DNA from: Natranaerofaba carboxydovora
GTDB lineage: Bacteria > Bacillota > Natranaerobiia > Natranaerobiales > Natranaerofabaceae
Assembly: GCF_022539405.1 (NCBI RefSeq)
Contig: NZ_CP054394.1
Span: 1,744,501-1,808,500 of the forward strand
Length of the DNA: 64,000 bases
Direction of reading: 5' to 3'
Shown: positions 8,785 through 16,682 of the stretch, one piece after another
Numbering within the stretch: the first letter of the stretch is position 1
Layout: each line of letters starts with the position of its first letter
Notes under the pieces: generated by a model
Seen by the model: only the letters and a program-made list of their open reading frames with translations
Databases searched by the model: none
Told to the model about the DNA's origin: nothing
Position numbers and translations under genes: made by a program

Positions 8785-8966
8785 AATTTTCCCTCCCTCT
8801 ATAAGTCAAATTATATTCCTTAATTAAAAACTGAAATCATGACCTTATATTCACAAGCATAAAAATAAAAAAAATGAATTCCCCTTATAGTATAATAACA
8901 AAAAATTATAATAATTTCAGCAAAATTCATAGGTTAAATTAAAAAAAGCCTGATTAGAATAATATT

Positions 8967-8982
8967 TGAGGGAATTCCCTCA
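8967..8982. promoter_or_regulatory. Perfect 16-bp palindrome in the rex upstream gap
   Basis: TGAGGGAATTCCCTCA is an exact palindrome in the 268-base gap between rex and the GalT-like gene. The gap is otherwise AT-rich and holds no visible gene. The palindrome could be an operator or a small hairpin; its binding protein is unknown. Confidence 0.4.
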
Positions 8983-9052
8983 TAACTATACTATAACCAA
9001 TTAGTTCTATAAAATATACCGAATATTATACTTCTTTAAGCTTATTTTTTAA

Positions 9053-10093
9053 TTATCTGCTTTTAAAGTAAGGTTTAACTTTTTCGCAAAGATCTTCGGG
9101 ATAAAATGCACTAAAAGGCTCCTTCATTAATAATTGTAACACATTAGCATCAGGAGGACATTCAGTCAAATTCAAAAATGTTCTTGGAATAATTCTGGCA
9201 TGAATATTAAAACCATTCTTTTCACTTTCAGAAGGAGCAAAATATAATCCTAAATTAAAACTACAAATATCATTATCTTCAAAATAATTAAATAACCTCA
9301 AAAGATCATTAACAAACTCCTCTAATGTTTCGTTATCAATATCTTTCACTGTACTTTTGCCGTTGAAGACTGCAATATACTCACCTAAAACACCAAGGGG
9401 AGCAAAAGAAGTAAGCCATGTAAGGTTTTTACCTTCATGTACAAATCTTTCATTTATCTCTTTTTCTTTTTCACAAAGATTATCCCAAAAATTCGTTTTA
9501 TGTTTTTTGAAGTAGTTTTCACTTTCTTCTAACAGTTTTCTATAATAATTTCCCGGTTCTTTAGAAGATAGAACCTGCTGATGTGCATGAACTAATCCAC
9601 CGCCAGAAGGCGGCATGTAATTCCATCCAAGAAAATGATAAGAAGCTTCAGGTTTTTTATCCAAAATTATTTTATAAAAGTCCAAGCCCACTTCAAAAGC
9701 ATTCTTTAATACATCAAAGGACATATCTTCTAAAGTAAGTAGGTGTTTGTTACTTACAACTGTAAGTGCACTAAACAGATCATACGGGGCTATATTTGGA
9801 ATTAATCTCGCTTCACCTTTTTTTAAAAAACCCTCTGGCAATATATCTGCAGGGTATCTAGGTGTCATTTTCTCAATATTGTCCGGACAAAAAGGGCAGC
9901 GTTTCTTTACCTCTTCATTATCTAACTTGGTCAAATCTATTTTCTGAGGCTTAATCATTCCGAAATGGCCTAGCCGGGTAGTATCCCTGGTCAACGGATC
10001 AAAACGAATCTCAGGATTCAAACCGGTTTCTTCAAAATTTTTACGCGGATCTAGCATTACAGAAGACATCTTTTCGGATTTAAATTCAATCAT
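9053..10093 (-). CDS. GalT-like HIT-superfamily nucleotidyltransferase
   Basis: 346-residue protein related to galactose-1-phosphate uridylyltransferase. It keeps the N-terminal motif RCPFCPDNIEKMTPRYP (zinc/uridine site in GalT) and the region FLGWNYMPPSGGGLVHAHQQ. The catalytic HPHGQ of GalT appears as HAHQQ, keeping the two His but changing the residues around the nucleophile, so the acceptor may differ (sugar phosphate, or a dinucleoside tetraphosphate-type reaction). It follows the suc terminator, so it probably has its own transcript. No galK, galE or leloir gene is nearby. Confidence 0.7.
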   Translation of the reverse strand: MIEFKSEKMSSVMLDPRKNFEETGLNPEIRFDPLTRDTTRLGHFGMIKPQKIDLTKLDNEEVKKRCPFCPDNIEKMTPRYPADILPEGFLKKGEARLIPNIAPYDLFSALTVVSNKHLLTLEDMSFDVLKNAFEVGLDFYKIILDKKPEASYHFLGWNYMPPSGGGLVHAHQQVLSSKEPGNYYRKLLEESENYFKKHKTNFWDNLCEKEKEINERFVHEGKNLTWLTSFAPLGVLGEYIAVFNGKSTVKDIDNETLEEFVNDLLRLFNYFEDNDICSFNLGLYFAPSESEKNGFNIHARIIPRTFLNLTECPPDANVLQLLMKEPFSAFYPEDLCEKVKPYFKSR

Positions 10094-10124
10094 ATGTAAA
10101 ATCCCCTCCTCTTAATTTTTGTAC

Positions 10125-10149
10125 AAAAAGGGGGCCCTTATCAGCCCCC
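10125..10149 (-). terminator. Terminator of the fum-frd-suc operon
   Basis: On the minus strand GGGGGC (10144-10149) pairs with GCCCCC (10130-10135), followed by TTTTTG. It lies 28 bases after the sucD stop and separates the operon from the GalT-like gene. Confidence 0.85.
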
Positions 10150-10176
10150 TCTTCAATTTATAATTATAATCCCTTT

Positions 10177-11043
10177 TTATAACTCTTTTTTAAGCATATC
10201 TATCAGCTGCCACGGCATTTCAGCTACCTGTACACCGGCCTCTCCAAGGGCAGTTACTTTTGACTCAAAAGTCCCTTTATTACCTTCGATAATGGCTCCG
10301 GCGTGTCCCATTCGTTTACCTGGAGGTGAGCTTTTGCCTGCGATATAAGCAAAAACTGGCTTTTTCATCTTCTCTTTAATATATCTAGCAGCTTCTTCTT
10401 CTCTTGTACCACCTATCTCTCCAATCATAACAATAGCTCTAGTATTAGGCTCTTGTTCAAACAGTTCAAGCATATCAATAAATTCGCATCCAACTACCCT
10501 ATCTCCGCCAAGTCCAACAACTGTGCTTTGCCCTATCCCATTTAATGTCATATCGCCTACTATTTGGTAGCTAAGAGTACCGCTCCTCGCAACAACTCCT
10601 ACTTCTCCTGGTCTATAATATCTGTTAGGCATAATTCCTACTTTGCACTGACCTGGTGTAATAACACCAAAGGTGTTTGGACCAACTACTGTTGATCCTC
10701 TTTCTCTGGCAAAGGCCATTACTTCCATTGCATCTTGAACTGGAATATGTTCTGATATAATAACTACTAACTCTATTCCTGCATCTATTGCCTCAAAGGC
10801 AGCATCTTTACAGAAAGGGGCAGGAACAAATATTATTGAAGCATTGCATGCTGTCTTCTCCCTTGCTTTTGCTACCGTATTGAAAACAGGAACTCCTTCA
10901 ACCTCTTTTCCGCCTTTTCCAGGAGATACACCAGCCACAATTTTGGTACCATAATCTTTCATCTGGCCTCTGTGAAAACTGCCCTGGTGACCAGTAATCC
11001 CCTGTATACATAGCCTAGTATCAGCATTAACCAGAATTGCCAT
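10177..11043 (-). CDS. sucD: Succinyl-CoA synthetase alpha subunit
   Basis: ADP/GDP-forming succinate-CoA ligase alpha chain, 288 residues, which carries the phosphohistidine. Seen are the CoA-binding Rossmann domain (RLCIQGITGHQG near the start), GPNTFGVITPGQCKVGIMP, and the active-site His in GHAGAII (GKRMGHAGAIIEG). The start overlaps the end of sucC by 17 bases, so the subunits are coupled. In an operon with fumarase and fumarate reductase it would convert succinate to succinyl-CoA, or the reverse with ATP gain. Confidence 0.97.
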   Translation of the reverse strand: MAILVNADTRLCIQGITGHQGSFHRGQMKDYGTKIVAGVSPGKGGKEVEGVPVFNTVAKAREKTACNASIIFVPAPFCKDAAFEAIDAGIELVVIISEHIPVQDAMEVMAFARERGSTVVGPNTFGVITPGQCKVGIMPNRYYRPGEVGVVARSGTLSYQIVGDMTLNGIGQSTVVGLGGDRVVGCEFIDMLELFEQEPNTRAIVMIGEIGGTREEEAARYIKEKMKKPVFAYIAGKSSPPGKRMGHAGAIIEGNKGTFESKVTALGEAGVQVAEMPWQLIDMLKKEL

Positions 11044-12193
11044 CTACATCAGCCCCTTTTTTACCTTTTTTGCCACCTTCTTTATGCCCCTTAGCAAGCT
11101 CAACAACTTTTTTGGCCGCTTCGTCCATCATCCTATATGCTTTGATACCATTTTCCTGAAGCATTTCAACCCCTTTTTCATCATTTGTACCCATCAATCT
11201 AATAACAAGGGGTACAGGGATACCTGTCTCATTTTTGACCTGAATAAGGGCATTAGCTACATCATCACATCTAGTAATGCCACCAAAAATGTTTATCAAA
11301 ACTGCATTAGGATTAGTGGACAATAAGACTTCTAGAGCCTGCTTTGTAAGTTTTACACTGGCTCCTCCCCCGGCATCAAGGAAGTTAGCAGCGCTACCAC
11401 CAAAGTAATCTATAACGTCCAGGGTAGCCATAGCCATTCCTGCACCATTAGCCATGATTGCTATATCACCTTCTAATTCCACAAATGAAAGTCCCATTTC
11501 TTCTACTTTCTTTTCTAGTGCAGTTTTGTCACTTATCTTTGGCAAGTCACTGTGGCGAAATAGCGCGTCTTCATCAATGTTAATCTTAGCATCTGCTGCT
11601 ACCACTTTTTCTCCGGAAACAACCAAAGGATTAATCTCAACTAGTTCTGCATCATAATTTTTGAACAGGTCATAGATTTTTTTCATAATCTTTGTAACCT
11701 GCTTGCTTACAATTTGGTCTAAATCTAATTCATCAACTATTTCCCTGGAAATATAAGGCTCTACTCCCCATTTTGGATCCACATGTCTTTTTACTATTTT
11801 ATCTTCTGGGACCTCCTCTATATCAACGCCACCTTCTTTGGATGCTATAACTACTGGTTTCTTATTAACTGCATCAATAGCAATGCTCAAATATAATTCT
11901 TGGTCAATTTGAAGCTTTTCTTCTATCAAAATTGTGTCTACTTTATACCCCTTAATCTTCATGTCCAAAAGCTCTTCTGCAGCTTCAGAAATTTCTTCAG
12001 AGCTCTCAGCAAACTTAATTCCACCAGCTTTTCCTCTTCCGCCGGACAGAACCTGACTTTTTAAAGCGACAGGTGTATCCATTTCTTCGGTTTTCTCCTT
12101 TGCCTCGGCAGTCGAGCCTGCTACTTCTCCCCTTGGCACGGGTATTCCATTTTTACCCAACAATTCCTTGGCCATGTACTCATACAGTTTCAT
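11027..12193 (-). CDS. sucC: Succinyl-CoA synthetase beta subunit
   Basis: Beta chain, 388 residues, with an N-terminal ATP-grasp domain (MKLYEYMAKELLGKNGIPVP, SQVLSGGRGKAGGIKFA) and the C-terminal CoA-ligase domain (NGAGMAMATLDVIDYFGG, NIFGGITRCDDVA). The last twenty or so residues form a Lys/Gly-rich tail (EGGKKGKKGAD) beyond the usual end, and its codons overlap the sucD start. The tail is unusual but its meaning is unclear. Confidence 0.97.
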   Translation of the reverse strand: MKLYEYMAKELLGKNGIPVPRGEVAGSTAEAKEKTEEMDTPVALKSQVLSGGRGKAGGIKFAESSEEISEAAEELLDMKIKGYKVDTILIEEKLQIDQELYLSIAIDAVNKKPVVIASKEGGVDIEEVPEDKIVKRHVDPKWGVEPYISREIVDELDLDQIVSKQVTKIMKKIYDLFKNYDAELVEINPLVVSGEKVVAADAKINIDEDALFRHSDLPKISDKTALEKKVEEMGLSFVELEGDIAIMANGAGMAMATLDVIDYFGGSAANFLDAGGGASVKLTKQALEVLLSTNPNAVLINIFGGITRCDDVANALIQVKNETGIPVPLVIRLMGTNDEKGVEMLQENGIKAYRMMDEAAKKVVELAKGHKEGGKKGKKGADVDGNSG

Positions 12194-12279
12194 TTAGTTA
12201 ACCCCTCCACTATAGTTCTTAATAACTTAATATTGCACTTTATAATAATGTACTTTTAGACACACACTGAAATACAAAT

Positions 12280-13902
12280 TTACTTTGCAGTTTCAGCCCT
12301 TTTAGTGTAATCAGGGAGCAATAGAGGAGCTTTTCTATCTGTCTCAATTCCTGCTGATTTCAATTCCTCTATATAATTTTCAACATGATTTAGTGTAAAT
12401 TTAGCATTGTCGTTATCAATATCTTTTGATTTTTTAGCAGCAAATTCTCCTGCTCTTCTACCATATACTACAACATCTAATAGGGAATTGCCCATTAGAC
12501 GATTTGAGCCATGTATACCACCTGCTGCTTCACCTGCTACAAATAAGTTTTCAACGGAGCTTTCTCCATGCTCGTTAATCAACACGCCACCATTTTGATA
12601 GTGAAGAGTTGGATAGACTAAGATGGGATCTTTTTTGATATCAATTCCAAATCTTTCGAACTGTCTTACCATAGCTGGTAGTTCTTTATCAATTGTTCCT
12701 TTGCCATGAGTTTCCTCAATAATTGGCGAGTCTAACCAAACTCCCTGCATTCCTGAAGGAGTGGTGATCCCTTTACCTTTTTTACATTCCCGAATAAATG
12801 CAGATGCTTCTACGTCTCTTGTTTCAAGGTGATAAACAAACATCTCACCATCAATGTTTACTGGTACAGCGCCTAAACCTCTAACTTTCTCTGTTATTAG
12901 AAGTCCTTCTAGCTGTTCTGGGTAAGCTGCTCCAGTTGGGTGGTACTGAATAGTATTCATGAATGCTAATTTGGCTCCTGTTCTATAAGCTAGTACTAGT
13001 CCGTCAGCTGTAGCTCCGTAATGGTTTGTTGTTGGGAACCCTTGTGTATGAAGTCTTCCAAGTCCTCCTGTTGCGATGATTATAGTTTTAGCTTTGACTA
13101 CTTCATATTGCTGCGTCTCTAAGTTTAATAAAAGTGCACCAGCAGCTCTACCTTTATCATCCATTATTAGTTCAACTACCGGGCTAAATTCAATGATATT
13201 AACATTGCTATTGTATACTTCATCTCTTAGTGTCCTCATTATCTCAGCGCCCGTGTAGTCCCTTGCAGAGTGCATCCTCTTTCTTGAAGTACCACCACCA
13301 TGCCTGGTGCTCATATTCCCTTCTTCATCTTTGTCAAACATAACTCCTAGATCTTCTAGCCACTTTAGTGCAATAGGGGCATCGTTTACTAGAGCTCTAA
13401 CAAGTTCGGGATAGTTTGAATAATGCCCCCCACCCAAAATATCTAGATAATGTATAGAAGGGGAGTCATTTGGTTTGTCAGCTCCCTGAATACCACCCTG
13501 AGCCATCATAGTATTAGCATCACCGAATCTAAGCTTAGTAGCTAGTAATACATTAGCTCCTTCCTTATCAGCCATTAAAGCAGCAGAAGCCCCAGCACCA
13601 CCACCACCAACAATAAATACATCAACATCATAATCTACACTCATTTTATCGATATCAAAATCATTTGGATTTATTCTAGGATAAGCTTCTAACTGGTCAC
13701 ATAACTCGTGAGGAAAATCGTCTCCTTCATTTTGACCAATTTTTGCTCCTCTAAATTGATCTTGTATATAGTCAGGATGGTTATTTGACAGAACATCTTC
13801 TTTTTCTTCTGGTGTCATTCTTGGATAGTCTTTCCCTACTCTGTCTTTCCTTGTAGCTTCAACTTTTTTAATCAGTTCTCTCATATACGGGGTATAACTC
13901 AT
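12280..13902 (-). CDS. Fumarate reductase / succinate dehydrogenase-type flavoprotein
   Basis: 540-residue FAD subunit predicted to interconvert fumarate and succinate. A 90-residue N-terminal extension precedes the FAD site VFIVGGGGAGASAALM (GGGGAG about 99-104). Active-site features are HGGGTSRKRMHSARD (201-215), QYHPTGAAYP and GEAAGGIHGSNRLMGNSLLD. The His that binds FAD covalently in membrane SdhA/FrdA is absent: that segment reads GDANTMMAQGG, so flavin should be noncovalent, as in soluble fumarate reductases and aspartate oxidase. Aspartate oxidase is excluded by the adjacent Fe-S subunit. Direction of catalysis is inferred from the anaerobic setting. Confidence 0.85.
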   Translation of the reverse strand: MSYTPYMRELIKKVEATRKDRVGKDYPRMTPEEKEDVLSNNHPDYIQDQFRGAKIGQNEGDDFPHELCDQLEAYPRINPNDFDIDKMSVDYDVDVFIVGGGGAGASAALMADKEGANVLLATKLRFGDANTMMAQGGIQGADKPNDSPSIHYLDILGGGHYSNYPELVRALVNDAPIALKWLEDLGVMFDKDEEGNMSTRHGGGTSRKRMHSARDYTGAEIMRTLRDEVYNSNVNIIEFSPVVELIMDDKGRAAGALLLNLETQQYEVVKAKTIIIATGGLGRLHTQGFPTTNHYGATADGLVLAYRTGAKLAFMNTIQYHPTGAAYPEQLEGLLITEKVRGLGAVPVNIDGEMFVYHLETRDVEASAFIRECKKGKGITTPSGMQGVWLDSPIIEETHGKGTIDKELPAMVRQFERFGIDIKKDPILVYPTLHYQNGGVLINEHGESSVENLFVAGEAAGGIHGSNRLMGNSLLDVVVYGRRAGEFAAKKSKDIDNDNAKFTLNHVENYIEELKSAGIETDRKAPLLLPDYTKRAETAK

Positions 13903-13916
13903 TTAATTAAACCTCC

Positions 13917-14651
13917 TTATTTCTCCATGTCTCTATTGTTGTACTTTTCTTTCAATTCGTCAGTACTAGCATTCATCAGCTCTTCTAGTTCTTTGTCGTA
14001 TTTGCCATCTTCTATCTCTTTAACTCTGTCAGCTAGATGTTTAGCTGGTGGTGCAATATATTTTCCATATAAGCGACGAGCGAGAAGTGTAACATTGTAC
14101 TGTACCGAATGAGCAGGACATCTTGAAGTACAAAGTCCACACATCAAACAATCGAATGACTCATCTGCAGCTTTTGTAATATCCCCTCTTAACACGTGAG
14201 AGATACACTTCATAACTTTAAGATCCTGAGGACAAACTTTAGTACAGGAATTACAACCCAAACATCTCATTATCTCTGGGTACAATTCAGCTATCTGCTG
14301 TCCTGTTGGCTCTAGCTCATCAATGTTATAGTTTGCTCTTTGAGCCGGAAAGAAAGGGATCTGTGTCAAATACATTCCTTCTTCAACTTTAGTCTGACAG
14401 GCAAGACCAACTTTTAGGTCTGTAGTCTCCGGAGTTCTATAAACTGTACCACACGCTCCACAGAATCCTGCTCTACAGCCACACCCTCTTATCAGCTTAT
14501 ATCCTGCATACTCAAGGGCGTTCATAATAGTTAAAGATGATGGAACCCTATATTTTTTACCCATGATAAAAATATCAATAAATTCTTGTTCTACACCACC
14601 TGAGTTTTCTTGATTTTGTTCTTTCTCTTCATTAGCTTTATCTACGGCCAC
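13917..14651 (-). CDS. Fumarate reductase-type iron-sulfur subunit
   Basis: 244 residues. An N-terminal [2Fe-2S] ferredoxin-like domain has Cys57, 59, 64, 67 and 85 (RGCGCRAGFCGACG), and the C-terminal half has two CxxCxxCxxxC sets (130-140 and 168-178). Two full [4Fe-4S] motifs differ from classical FrdB/SdhB, which has one [4Fe-4S] and one [3Fe-4S]. It should pass electrons to the flavoprotein encoded 14 bases downstream. An N-terminal run of about 24 acidic and Gln residues precedes the fold. Confidence 0.85.
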   Translation of the reverse strand: MAVDKANEEKEQNQENSGGVEQEFIDIFIMGKKYRVPSSLTIMNALEYAGYKLIRGCGCRAGFCGACGTVYRTPETTDLKVGLACQTKVEEGMYLTQIPFFPAQRANYNIDELEPTGQQIAELYPEIMRCLGCNSCTKVCPQDLKVMKCISHVLRGDITKAADESFDCLMCGLCTSRCPAHSVQYNVTLLARRLYGKYIAPPAKHLADRVKEIEDGKYDKELEELMNASTDELKEKYNNRDMEK

Positions 14652-14676
14652 TTTATTCAGCCTCCTTTAACATTAT

Positions 14677-15156
14677 TTACATTGCCAAAAATATACCAAA
14701 AATAGCTCCAAAAATTAGGGTTACAAGCAAAGCATAGTAGTTATCAAACAAACTTAGCGGTTTCACGTCAGGAACTAATTCTTGAATTTTGTTATCAGCA
14801 ATGTGTTCCTTATATTCTTTATTAACCATAGGACATGATAATGCACATGAATAGCATTGCTCACAGTCTTCACCAACTACACTTTCTAATGCGTAAGAAG
14901 TTCTTTGTTCTGTTTCTTCTAGCCTTTCAGGTTCTCTTCTTAGCACTGCACATGAATCTACACAGTTTCCACATGCTAGGCAACTTTTGTCACCTTCTAA
15001 GTTAGTATTTGTTTGTAGAGCATAATATGGCTCCATTCCGTTTGACATTAATCTTAACCTTCCAACCGGGGGCAACTTAGTTTCTAAAACTTCATCTACC
15101 ATACCTAAAGCCCCTTTAATTAAACGTTTGGTGTTTTCTGCTTTAGCTGGTGCCAT
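14677..15156 (-). CDS. Membrane-anchored two-[4Fe-4S] protein
   Basis: 159 residues with Cys sets 59-62-65-69 and 98-101-104-108, each able to hold a [4Fe-4S] cluster. The spacing of the two sets resembles HdrC/GlpC-type dicluster domains. One membrane helix closes the protein (about 139-158). It begins directly after the stop of the preceding gene and lies just before frdB, so it probably relays electrons from the membrane module to the soluble fumarate reductase. No exact family name is recognised. Confidence 0.75.
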   Translation of the reverse strand: MAPAKAENTKRLIKGALGMVDEVLETKLPPVGRLRLMSNGMEPYYALQTNTNLEGDKSCLACGNCVDSCAVLRREPERLEETEQRTSYALESVVGEDCEQCYSCALSCPMVNKEYKEHIADNKIQELVPDVKPLSLFDNYYALLVTLIFGAIFGIFLAM

Positions 15157-16089
15157 CTAATCTTCCTCCCCCCTTAATTCGTCATGAATTACTTTGGAAC
15201 TACCTCCAAGCATAACAGGGCTTACCCCATTCGGACATCTTCCTGAACACCTGCCACACCCAACACAATATTGCAATAGCCTATTTACTTCATCATAATC
15301 TCCAAGTCTAGATGCTAAAGCCATCTGCATTGGCAATGGCTTATTATCTTCTTCTACATGTCTAACAGGGCAAACTCCGACACAGGCCTGGCAGTTCATG
15401 CAATTTAAGGACTGTCCGGTGTTTGGTACTAAAACACCTTGCAAAGTAAAATCTATAAATACAATTATAATAAATACTACCATAAGCTGGAATAATGTTG
15501 TACCTGCCCAAAGCCCTGTTGTAAAGAAAGATATTACTGAGACCAAAGCCCCTGGCTGTGCAGTTCCTTCACCTGCAGCTTCATCTAGTGCATTTTCTCC
15601 TGCCTCTATAATAGCTTCACTGGTTACAGTAGCACCAGAAACAGTATCTACTTGAATAGTCTGTTCTGCAATAATCCTTTCAGACATTTCTTCTGCTGCC
15701 GCGTCACCATAATCAGGTGTATCGTTTTCTGATACTACGACTTCGGTAATCTCTCCACCGGATATTGTAATATCTACCTCTACTATATCCCTATGCCCTT
15801 CTGCTTGACCGGTATAGCTGCCATCCTCAACAACCTGTAATGCATCCTGAGTGGCTGCTTCCATTTGCGCATCTGCAAATTGATTTAGTCCAAATAACCC
15901 TGCAAACAAAGCTATAGCTATAAGGCCTACAATTGGCCTGCTCCAATCAAACTTTTTAATCGTAAGGTAAAAATAAACACTTGCAATGAGCACTACCATA
16001 ATAAAAGCTCTGGCATCAGGAAAAAGCAAGGACATAATAAACCCAAGTAACATAAATCTCCAAAAGCGGTCTATTTTTGCTGCTATCAC
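15157..16089 (-). CDS. Membrane FMN-binding and [4Fe-4S] protein (RnfG/NqrC-like)
   Basis: 310 residues. N-terminal membrane helices (about 10-45 and 52-70) lead to an FMN-binding domain (about 88-172) with the motif DTVSGATVTSEAI; Thr154 in SGAT is the position at which RnfG/NqrC carry covalent FMN. A further helix (about 193-215) is followed by two Cys sets (230-240 and 275-285) for [4Fe-4S] clusters. The layout places FMN outside and clusters inside the membrane. Its GTG start overlaps the preceding stop (GTGA). NosR-type proteins have a similar mixture, but the copper-enzyme context is absent. Confidence 0.75.
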   Translation of the reverse strand: MIAAKIDRFWRFMLLGFIMSLLFPDARAFIMVVLIASVYFYLTIKKFDWSRPIVGLIAIALFAGLFGLNQFADAQMEAATQDALQVVEDGSYTGQAEGHRDIVEVDITISGGEITEVVVSENDTPDYGDAAAEEMSERIIAEQTIQVDTVSGATVTSEAIIEAGENALDEAAGEGTAQPGALVSVISFFTTGLWAGTTLFQLMVVFIIIVFIDFTLQGVLVPNTGQSLNCMNCQACVGVCPVRHVEEDNKPLPMQMALASRLGDYDEVNRLLQYCVGCGRCSGRCPNGVSPVMLGGSSKVIHDELRGEED

Positions 16090-16658
16090 TTGACATCCAC
16101 TCCCTGCTCAAGCAGATATTCTTCCACTTCTTCAACATACTCGGCTCCAATTCTATCTTCCTCAAGAGCTTCAACGAGTAAGTTGTTAGGTATTCTACCT
16201 GCCTTTATTGCATCCATTGTTCTATCCTGCATAGTTCCAATAACACTTGCGATATCTATATCAACTATACAGTACTCAACACATTCACCGCATGTAATAC
16301 ACTCTAACCCACCATCTTTTATAAAGTTTTTATAGTCACCTGTTCTAGCTGCTATTACAAGTTCTGAAGGTTGTAAGTCTGCAGGACAATCATCTCCAAC
16401 AGCCAGGCAAGATCTGCATTCAAGGCAGTATATAGATTGGCCAGTTCCTATGGCAATAGACTTAGATATTGTAAGCAAAAGCGCCAGAACAATTATAAGC
16501 ATTGCCATACGATTCAGGTTAGGTGTAAGCATTCTATGTCTTTGTTTTGTAAAATATTGATAGATTCTCCCACCAGGGATTAAATCTACATCACTTTCAC
16601 TTTGTTTATTTTCGTGATTTTCTTGATTATTTTTATCTTGATCATTATTTTTGTCCAT
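16086..16658 (-). CDS. Membrane [4Fe-4S] protein
   Basis: 190 residues. A hydrophilic N-terminus rich in Asn/Gln/Asp is followed by one membrane helix (about 51-70) and two Cys sets: 78-81-84-91, with an atypical longer last gap, and 120-123-126-130. The segment between them (PSELVIAARTGDYKNF) resembles the matching segment in the neighbouring 310-residue protein (MQMALASRLGDYDEV), suggesting the two domains share ancestry. Translationally coupled to the next gene. Predicted electron carrier of the fumarate reductase membrane module. Confidence 0.7.
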   Translation of the reverse strand: MDKNNDQDKNNQENHENKQSESDVDLIPGGRIYQYFTKQRHRMLTPNLNRMAMLIIVLALLLTISKSIAIGTGQSIYCLECRSCLAVGDDCPADLQPSELVIAARTGDYKNFIKDGGLECITCGECVEYCIVDIDIASVIGTMQDRTMDAIKAGRIPNNLLVEALEEDRIGAEYVEEVEEYLLEQGVDVK

Positions 16659-16682
16659 CTAACTTCACCCCCCTTACCAAAT

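Noticed and set aside
8848..8858. Rex operator upstream of rex
   Set aside because: Only a TTGTGAAT half-site is visible; the second half does not match.
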